Assembly: GCA_023245355.1 (NCBI GenBank) | Contig: JAHFKN010000003.1 | Span: 1-55,006 of the forward strand | From: Candidatus Gottesmanbacteria bacterium | GTDB taxonomy: Bacteria > Patescibacteriota > Microgenomatia > UBA10105 > UBA927 | Length of the DNA stretch: 55,006 nucleotides | Reading direction: 5' to 3' | Shown: piece after piece, positions 48,308 to 55,006 of the stretch | How the letters are laid out: each line of letters begins with the position of its first letter | Numbering within the stretch: position 1 is the stretch's first letter | Notes under the pieces: generated by a model | What the model was told of the DNA's origin: nothing | Seen by the model: only the letters and a program-made list of their open reading frames with translations | The model's database searches: none | Translations under genes and position numbers: made by a program

Positions 48308-48940
48308 TTACTGCCCTGCGCAGAACAGCGACATGCAGGCGTTTTTCATCTCTTGGTTAGGGAAATTGCAGCCTGAAGGGCAGGTTTTTTTCCCTTTATT
48401 AAACTGATTGCAGACAAGCGTGCAGAGCGGCCCGTATGAACCCGGTACATCCTTGCACTTGTTGCTGCAGTTAAATTCCCTTGGTGTTTCCGTCGGCTCC
48501 GGTGTGACGGAAGTTCCGGGCGTTGTCCCGGCGGTGGGTTCCGGAGTTCCTCCCCCGGCACTCACCCATTGATTGCACTGTTTCCGGCATACCTCCTGAG
48601 AACTCCAGTCGTGTTCTGCTCCTGTCGTGGGATTTGTGTTCGTACCTCCCGCCGCTTTTACATTTTGGGTACAAAACTGCGCGCACGTCATGGTTTTTGC
48701 TATGACGGCGGGGCAGTCCAAGGCACATGCGGCTTTATCCTTAATAAAAGTCGCAGCTCTTCCCGTTGTGTTGCAGGCGGACGTACATTGCTGTAATCCG
48801 CTATAGGAAGCTCTGCTTCTGTTTTCTGTTTTGATTCTTCCGAACATCGCCGCAGCCAGAATGACGACAAATGCGATTACCAAGGGGACAATAAGAACCA
48901 TGGGGGAAGATTGCTTTCTTTTTGCCTGATATTTTTTCAT
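48308..48940 (-). CDS. Membrane-anchored Cys-rich protein with repeated CX3C motifs and Pro/Thr linker
   Basis: One TM; CTSAC, CALDC, CAQFC, CRKQC, CSNKC, CTLVC, CPSGC, CMSLFC; TPEPTAGTTPGTSVTPEPTETP. Confidence 0.8.
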   Translation of the reverse strand: MKKYQAKRKQSSPMVLIVPLVIAFVVILAAAMFGRIKTENRSRASYSGLQQCTSACNTTGRAATFIKDKAACALDCPAVIAKTMTCAQFCTQNVKAAGGTNTNPTTGAEHDWSSQEVCRKQCNQWVSAGGGTPEPTAGTTPGTSVTPEPTETPREFNCSNKCKDVPGSYGPLCTLVCNQFNKGKKTCPSGCNFPNQEMKNACMSLFCAGQ

Positions 48941-49050
48941 AAATAACTCCTCTATCTAGTAGATTGAAACATTTATAAAATCTTGTCAAGGTGTGGTACG
49001 ACGGTCGGCGGATAAATAGCCTCTTGATTTACAGGCTGGAATTCGCGATT

Positions 49051-50232
49051 ATGAAAGCAATGGCTAAATCGAAGAAACCGAGCGGAAAGTCCGCAGTAAA
49101 CAGGCACGTTTCAAAACGGGCTCCTTACGGATTATGGCGTCTCGCCGACCCGAAGATGATCGTTTTGCTGCTGTTATTGCTTACCGGCATTATCATAACC
49201 GTTATAGCTTCCGTGCAGTCGACCAGGCCGGTGAATTTCGCATCATGTAATGACAGCGGATGTGCCAATATCAAAAACGGCAGCTATTGGATGATTACGG
49301 AATGTAACCCCAATCCTCCTGATCCTGACGGGGATCAGCAGTTGTGTATGACGAAAGGGCGTGTAGGATCCTGTGGCGGTAAGCCCTATTGCTGTCCGAA
49401 TTCAGGAGCCCAGTGGACGACCAATATGAGCGCCTGTGCGACGCCCACGCCGACCAAAACGCCGTCGCCTACGAGAACGCCTACTCCGACCCGGACACCG
49501 ACGCCTACGAGAACACCGACGCCGCAGCCGACGAACACCCCGCAGCCGACCGCGACTCCCAGGGCAACATCCACCCCGCGTCCGACATCTACCGGCAGAC
49601 CGACCGCAACCCCCAGGGCAACATCCACACTCCGCCCTACCATAACGCCGACGCCGACCAAAACGCCGGAGTTAGCTGATGCATGCGGCAAATCCTGCGT
49701 GACAGATACGGATTGCCAGCTCGGATTAACGTGTACCACGATATTTGCGACACTCAGAGCCTGTCGGAACAGATTGTGTACCGATAAGCCGGGGTGTTTG
49801 TGCGACGACAGCAACGGATCGTTCTTTTACGCAACGCCGACGCCCGGTCCCGGAGGGTTAGCGATGCGCAGTCTGCCGCTTACGGTCGGCGGATTCACCG
49901 ATAAAAAAGGTCAAACCGGTGATACGCCCTCAATCAGCGGTATATCCGAGCCTGATGCCAAAATTACGATTACGGTGTATCCCGACGGCGTGGGTGGCGA
50001 AGTGTACGCGGACAAAACCGGCAAATGGACGTATAAATTTACCAAAAAACTTACACCCGGGGCCAAAAGCGTCCTTGTCGTTGCTACCAAGCCGGATGGT
50101 CAGGCGCAAATCAACAAAACATTTACGGTGGTCGGCGGGGGAGGCGGCAATCCGTTCGGCATCATCCTGCTTATCATGATTCTGGCTGCCGTCGGTTTCG
50201 GCGTGTACGTGTACGTCAAATCCAACCAATAG
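49051..50232 (+). CDS. Bitopic surface protein: Cys-rich domain, long TP-repeat stalk, Ig-like domain, C-terminal TM
   Basis: [20 protein letters not shown]... stalk; [60 protein letters not shown]. Confidence 0.8.
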   Translation: MKAMAKSKKPSGKSAVNRHVSKRAPYGLWRLADPKMIVLLLLLLTGIIITVIASVQSTRPVNFASCNDSGCANIKNGSYWMITECNPNPPDPDGDQQLCMTKGRVGSCGGKPYCCPNSGAQWTTNMSACATPTPTKTPSPTRTPTPTRTPTPTRTPTPQPTNTPQPTATPRATSTPRPTSTGRPTATPRATSTLRPTITPTPTKTPELADACGKSCVTDTDCQLGLTCTTIFATLRACRNRLCTDKPGCLCDDSNGSFFYATPTPGPGGLAMRSLPLTVGGFTDKKGQTGDTPSISGISEPDAKITITVYPDGVGGEVYADKTGKWTYKFTKKLTPGAKSVLVVATKPDGQAQINKTFTVVGGGGGNPFGIILLIMILAAVGFGVYVYVKSNQ

Positions 50233-50288
50233 GCATTCCGCCCCGTTATTTTTTGGGTTGCTTCATGGGCGTATAATACATATTCTGT

Positions 50289-50627
50289 ATGACTTCCAAA
50301 TCAGCGCGACGCCTGAGAAACGGTTCTATGCACGGAGCAGAGTTAGGATCCTTTGTGTGTGCGGCCGGCAAAGAACGGGTCGTGCATGTCGTGAGTATGC
50401 ACGCACTCATCCTCGCAAGCGGCTCGCTATTGATTGCTGATGAGGATGAACGCGATACACGGGCCATGCAGACCATTAATTTCCAAAAGCCTGAGGATTT
50501 ACCGGGGAAACGCGTGTTCCGACGCTGCAGGGATTGCAGCCTGCCGTTTTGGCAAACGTGTACGCTTCCGCGGCGTTCCGGATCAGAGGAGCCGCTGACA
50601 GATTTGGCTGAATCCGTGCTGGGATAA
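50289..50627 (+). CDS. Hypothetical protein, 112 aa
   Basis: TATAAT at 50272-50277, ATG 11 nt downstream; contains CRDCSLPFWQTC. Confidence 0.6.
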   Translation: MTSKSARRLRNGSMHGAELGSFVCAAGKERVVHVVSMHALILASGSLLIADEDERDTRAMQTINFQKPEDLPGKRVFRRCRDCSLPFWQTCTLPRRSGSEEPLTDLAESVLG

Positions 50628-50633
50628 CAAGTA

Positions 50634-51866
50634 TCAGTGCGTCTTTTTTTCCACAGCAGGAAGGGTAAATATAAGGGCGATGACGCCGCTTGCTGCAGCG
50701 ACAACCCGAAGCGCAAGTGTCTGGTCTATGAGGGTTATCCCGAGAAAAATGCCGTACATGCCTACCCGGCCTATATTCACAAACCATTCCCGGTCAATAA
50801 TAATCCGGTAATGTGACACGTGTGACCGGCGTGCTTCGTCGTCCATCATATCCATGATTTTGGGTTCATTTGCCGTCCAGATGAGATTATCTGCCAGGTT
50901 GGCAATGACGATATACCAGAGTACCGACAATGGTCCGATGCCCCATAGAAGCGGTGTACCTGAGAGTATAAATGTGCCGAGGAGAGCGATAAATACCGGG
51001 TAAAATTTTTGTTGGCGGTATTTTCTTCCGAACATATAGGTAATGAGCGCCGTAATCGCGGCCATACTGCTGCTTATGGATCCTAATATCGCTTCGTTAC
51101 CGAGTGTTTGGAGGACGAGAACGGTCGGCAGCACATATAACGGCACGTCTGCACATCCCAACGCGACGGAAAGAAAGCGCGCGCGGCGCCACTCCTTTGA
51201 AAACGGCGCAGTGTCACGGTCTGTGAGTGCGGGTTGTTCAATCGTCACCCCGCGTATGATAAGTCCGGCGGCCGTCAACATGACAAATGCGCAGCCGACC
51301 AGCAGTTCATACGCAACCTGCGCGGAAGGCAGCAGGCGGGAAGACACCGTCGCGACAATAACCCAGCCGGCTATGACCGGTATGATGACTGACGCGATGG
51401 TCGAAAGCGTAAACTGTAAACCGGTAAAATAGCTGCGTGTTTCGCTTGTGGTGTGCCGCAGTGTAAGAAAATTTCTGTTTGCCCAATATATTCCGTTTGC
51501 CAGTCCGTACAGGATTCCGTAAAAAAAATATGCCTCCGGCGTGCTTGATTTATAAAACACAACCATGAGCGAGCTTAGTCCCGTCATGACGACGCTTGCG
51601 GCATATAATTTTTTCAGGCGTATATGCCGGAGCAGCCATTTATTTGCGATAAACACCGGGGGAAGCACGATGAAATTCCCGATGTAGTAGATGATCAAGA
51701 GCGTCAGATTTTTGTTCGTCTGCCAGATATAGGCGGACGTAAAGAGTGAGATAAGGGGATACGCGGCGCTGCGTAAAAAATAAGAAACGGAAAGCGATTT
51801 TGCCGTATCCGGCATTGAGCGGAAGTGGTTGATTTCGCGATACCAGCGGGCAATGATCGCGTTCAT
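50634..51866 (-). CDS. MFS-like transporter
   Basis: About 12 hydrophobic helices; FFYGILYGLANGIYWANRNFLTLRHTTSETRSYFTGLQF. Confidence 0.75.
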   Translation of the reverse strand: MNAIIARWYREINHFRSMPDTAKSLSVSYFLRSAAYPLISLFTSAYIWQTNKNLTLLIIYYIGNFIVLPPVFIANKWLLRHIRLKKLYAASVVMTGLSSLMVVFYKSSTPEAYFFYGILYGLANGIYWANRNFLTLRHTTSETRSYFTGLQFTLSTIASVIIPVIAGWVIVATVSSRLLPSAQVAYELLVGCAFVMLTAAGLIIRGVTIEQPALTDRDTAPFSKEWRRARFLSVALGCADVPLYVLPTVLVLQTLGNEAILGSISSSMAAITALITYMFGRKYRQQKFYPVFIALLGTFILSGTPLLWGIGPLSVLWYIVIANLADNLIWTANEPKIMDMMDDEARRSHVSHYRIIIDREWFVNIGRVGMYGIFLGITLIDQTLALRVVAAASGVIALIFTLPAVEKKTH

Positions 51867-51882
51867 GATGCTTTGCCGCCCT

Positions 51883-52497
51883 TTAGAGTTTGGCAATCTG
51901 CAGGAAGTCGAGTTCCACCGGGGTTTCGCGGCCAAAGATAGAAACAAGTACTTTTACCTTTCCTTTTTCTTCATCGATGGACTCTATGCTTCCCAAAAAG
52001 TCTGCAAACGGTCCGTCAACGATCTTGACTGCTTCAGACACGGAGAAGCTTGCTTTGTATTTCGGCGCTTCCATGGCCATAAATTTCCGGATTGCATCTA
52101 CTTCACGGTCGGAAATCGGCGTGGGTTTGTTACCGGCTCCTACGAATGCGGTCACACCCTGTGTGGTGCGTACTGCCAGCCAGCTGTCATCATCAAGGAC
52201 CATTTTCACGAGAATATATCCCGGAAAGATTTTTTCCTTGATTTCTTCTTTTTTACCGTGGCTTACTTTTACGACATTGCGTGTAGGAACGACGATATCA
52301 AATATTTTGTGCGTCAGTTTTTGGGTTTCGATGCGCTGTTTTAAATTCGCCGCAACTTTGTTTTCATGACCGGAGTAGGTGTGCACGACATACCAGCGGC
52401 CGGCAGAACTGTCTACAGCAGGGGGTTCAACCTGTACTACCGGTTCCGGCGCTGCCTTTTTCGTTTCTTCTGCTGCCTTGGATTGTGTATCGTTCAT
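51883..52497 (-). CDS. nusG: Transcription termination/antitermination protein NusG
   Basis: RWYVVHTYSGHENKVAANLKQRIE, KIFPGYILVKMVLDDDSWLAVRTTQGVTAFVG, VKIVDGPFADFLGSIESID. Confidence 0.96.
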   Translation of the reverse strand: MNDTQSKAAEETKKAAPEPVVQVEPPAVDSSAGRWYVVHTYSGHENKVAANLKQRIETQKLTHKIFDIVVPTRNVVKVSHGKKEEIKEKIFPGYILVKMVLDDDSWLAVRTTQGVTAFVGAGNKPTPISDREVDAIRKFMAMEAPKYKASFSVSEAVKIVDGPFADFLGSIESIDEEKGKVKVLVSIFGRETPVELDFLQIAKL

Positions 52498-52500
52498 AGA

Positions 52501-52713
52501 TTATTTAAAAATCATTGTTGTAATATTGACAAACAGGATGTCCAGACCTCCTACAAACAGTCCCACTGCGACCGATATAATAATGACGGCTGCCGTTAAC
52601 CGGATCGTTTCCTGTCTGGTCGGCCAGGTCACTTTCCGAAGCTCTGTTGCCACCTCAGAAAAGAATTTGGCCGGTGCAACATTCGGTATGCTCGGTGACT
52701 TCGGTTTCTGCAT
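52501..52713 (-). CDS. secE: Protein translocase subunit SecE
   Basis: FFSEVATELRKVTWPTRQETIRLTAAVIIISVAVGLFVGGLDILF. Confidence 0.93.
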   Translation of the reverse strand: MQKPKSPSIPNVAPAKFFSEVATELRKVTWPTRQETIRLTAAVIIISVAVGLFVGGLDILFVNITTMIFK

Positions 52714-52813
52714 AGTGTCAACCTAACAAAAGCCCCCTCCCCGGGGACAAGGGATACTATACCAAAAAGAAGGTACCCTTGTAAAGACCACGAGTTGTCT
52801 ACCCATTCATGGT

Positions 52814-54598
52814 TTACGTGCCGCAGGTAAACGTTCTATTGGTGTTGTCTGACGTAAATCCACAGCCGGAAGGCGTATTGGTACAGGCCAGCAGTCTCGC
52901 ATAGATGTCATGAACTTCAGCAGCGAATGTCCAGGCATCTCCGCTCGGACATGCGCCATTGACGATTGCCGTTGTGTTATAGCTGCACATAAATTCCGCA
53001 AATCCGGTCGGGTCGTTACTCGGGTGGGAGAAAAGGCAAGCCATTTGAGAACAAATACCATCATCAGGATTGTCTATTTCCGGCATGGAAACTGCAGTAT
53101 TACCTGTAGCAGGCCAGCCGTACAGACATCCCAAATGGTGGCTGGCGCCGTTAAACGATCCAAGTCCCGATTCGTGAATCCATAATGCCATGACAAAAAG
53201 GGCATTCCAACCATATTTTTTCGACATCTCTTTGACCTGTCCCAATGTTTCCGACGTGAGATTTTGTTCCATTTTTCCGTAGTCGCAGGCAGAGGCGGAA
53301 CACCACCATTTCCCGGTTTCGATAAATGTTGAGAGCATTGCATCATCGATCGTGCAGCTGGCGTTCCTATAGGGAATTTCATATCCGGGATCGCCGCTTG
53401 TGCCGGTTTTCGTGGGCGGCCGGTCCACCTTTAACTCTGTAAACCATTTTTCTTCACAGGCGATCGGAGGCTTTACCTGGCACTCATCCTGTATTTTTTC
53501 GATGCCTCCCAACGCAGCATCGTCCTGCGGGTTATTCTTCGGAGTAAATGGGGTAGAGTAACACCCTGCTTTTTTCATGCCTACCTGAGATTGGTTAAAC
53601 GCGTCAAACGATGTAAGGAGCGGCCGCTGTGGAAACCCCAGAACCTCCACATCATGCGGCTGCAGTGATGCCGCAAGCACTTTCTCCTGGTCTTTGGGAG
53701 GGAGCAGAAAATTGGTCCAGCCTCCGGTTTTGGCAGTATTACTGCTGTCGTCGCCGGTTTCGTTGCCGGGACACCAGTAATCATTGCACATAAAGTTAAA
53801 CCACGGCTGTTTTTGGTCCTTGGTGAGAAGAACTTCGTCTTTGTGCGGCTCTGTTTCGGGCTCTTCCACCTCTGTCCGTTCTCCGTTGATTATTTTTATG
53901 ACGGTTTGCATGATGGTAACTATTTCATGGCCGAATATATTCGTGCCTTCGCCGAAATGAGAGAGTTTCGGGGTGAAATTTTCCAGCGGCCGCAAGTCGA
54001 GCCCCGGGTCGTGTTTTTTGCAGTCTTCAGCAGGATTCATGCCTGCGAGCGCTAAATTCGGACGGTTAAAGTTGACGCCTCCGTTCCCGTCGTTGGGTTC
54101 TACCGGCCGGATACCGAACATGCCGTTAAGGAATTGCCCGTTCCAAAAATGTGTGGGTGCAAACGTAAGAGGCGATGATGTTTCTAAGTCCTCAGAGATA
54201 ATACAGTCAGTCGGTTCAGGATGATCGGAGTGTTCTGCATCCGTTCTGAGAATTGCGCCGTATAACGACGTCAGGGTGATTTTGTTGTCTTCACTCCAGG
54301 GAATGAATTTCCCCAGATCTACTTTGTTTTGCGGGACATTGTAATTACTGATGCGGCTTTTGAAATCCGCGCCGGGGAAAAAATCCGGAGTCTGTATTTC
54401 TTTTTCCTGTCCCTCAACGAGCGGAATGATAAATGAACTGATATCAAACCCGAATTTGTTGCCGATGACTATTGCGACCGATCCGAATTTGTTCAGGCGG
54501 ACGGTCGTAAATGCTTTATCCGTTGTCGCGTGGGCGACAGGCATGGGAAATATGAGTGATGTAATGAGGAGTATGCTGACGATAATAAAACGTTTCAT
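52814..54598 (-). CDS. Secreted protein with C-terminal lysozyme-like/glucosaminidase-like domain
   Basis: Signal peptide MKRFIIVSILLITSLIFPMPVAHA; KKYGWNALFVMALWIHESGLGSFNGASHHLGCLYGWP; TACAAT 6 nt upstream of ATG. Confidence 0.75.
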   Translation of the reverse strand: MKRFIIVSILLITSLIFPMPVAHATTDKAFTTVRLNKFGSVAIVIGNKFGFDISSFIIPLVEGQEKEIQTPDFFPGADFKSRISNYNVPQNKVDLGKFIPWSEDNKITLTSLYGAILRTDAEHSDHPEPTDCIISEDLETSSPLTFAPTHFWNGQFLNGMFGIRPVEPNDGNGGVNFNRPNLALAGMNPAEDCKKHDPGLDLRPLENFTPKLSHFGEGTNIFGHEIVTIMQTVIKIINGERTEVEEPETEPHKDEVLLTKDQKQPWFNFMCNDYWCPGNETGDDSSNTAKTGGWTNFLLPPKDQEKVLAASLQPHDVEVLGFPQRPLLTSFDAFNQSQVGMKKAGCYSTPFTPKNNPQDDAALGGIEKIQDECQVKPPIACEEKWFTELKVDRPPTKTGTSGDPGYEIPYRNASCTIDDAMLSTFIETGKWWCSASACDYGKMEQNLTSETLGQVKEMSKKYGWNALFVMALWIHESGLGSFNGASHHLGCLYGWPATGNTAVSMPEIDNPDDGICSQMACLFSHPSNDPTGFAEFMCSYNTTAIVNGACPSGDAWTFAAEVHDIYARLLACTNTPSGCGFTSDNTNRTFTCGT

Positions 54599-54620
54599 GT
54601 CTTTATTGTATCTTAGCAAA

Positions 54621-54650
54621 TTGACAAACCCCGTGAAAGCAGCATACAAT
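54621..54650 (+). promoter_or_regulatory. Sigma70-like promoter TTGACA-N18-TACAAT upstream of galU
   Basis: Hexamers read directly; leader of about 155 nt before galU ATG. Confidence 0.75.
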
Positions 54651-54813
54651 TACAGTACAGCTTAGCAAGGACTCCACAAAAGACTTTCTAGGCTTGTTTT
54701 TATCTCAAGAGAGTAAGCACGGCACAAGATGCCGGGCGAGCGAAAAATAATCGCGCGAAGCGCGCTCAAGGCGAGTCAAAAGTCTTGAGTATCGCTTACA
54801 AGACTTTTATCTT

Positions 54814-55006
54814 ATGGCACGTACGCCTGCAAAGATACGCAAAGCAGTTATTCCGGCAGCCGGATTCGGCACCCGATTTCTTCCCCAAACCAAGGCAATG
54901 CCCAAGGAAATGCTTCCGATCGTCGATAAACCGGTTATCCAATACGTTGTAGAAGAGCTGGTGGCCAGCGGAATTACCGACATCGTTATCGTCACGGGCT
55001 GGCACA
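54814..55006 (+). CDS. galU: UTP--glucose-1-phosphate uridylyltransferase, 3' truncated by window edge
   Basis: [57 protein letters not shown]. Confidence 0.93.
   Translation, partial: MARTPAKIRKAVIPAAGFGTRFLPQTKAMPKEMLPIVDKPVIQYVVEELVASGITDIVIVTGWH

Noticed and set aside
1-55006. Alternative genetic code (UGA = Gly) as in SR1/Gracilibacteria
   Set aside because: Known genes terminate normally at TGA (e.g. paralogue B at 19021-19023) and no conserved ORF is interrupted by in-frame TGA.
1-55006. Transposons, integrases or prophage
   Set aside because: No transposase, integrase or phage structural gene recognised; tail-fibre-like sequence is confined to the collagen protein.

Overview
The window looks like a chromosomal segment of a small-genome bacterium, probably Candidate Phyla Radiation/Patescibacteria (inferred from gene content and style). 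It uses the standard bacterial code. Housekeeping content: secE, nusG, rplK, rplA, rplJ and rplL with an L10-type leader and attenuator; ndk, maf, mreB, galT, deoC and a 5' part of galU; tRNA-Pro(CGG) and tRNA-Arg(CCT). Cell-surface/polysaccharide content: a WecG/TagA-like transferase, four GT4 enzymes, a glycogen synthase, and an operon with a short UDP-glucose dehydrogenase, a hyaluronan-synthase-like GT2 and a polytopic membrane protein. The leading candidate for an undescribed system is at 23.06-33.36 kb. There a MerR/excisionase-type HTH fused to a multi-TM plus dCache sensor overlaps (TAATG) a 2,410-aa collagen-like surface protein, followed by two tandem paralogous membrane proteins, one with a LytR_C-like tail. 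Other notable items: many promoters whose -10 box lies 6-9 nt from the start codon (leaderless mRNAs), several strongly structured intergenic regions, two membrane proteins with repeated twin-CX3C motifs, a PPAT-DUF359 archaeal-type CoA fusion, and a Fic-like protein with a degenerate active site. All calls were made by eye from sequence and translated ORFs; no database search was run.
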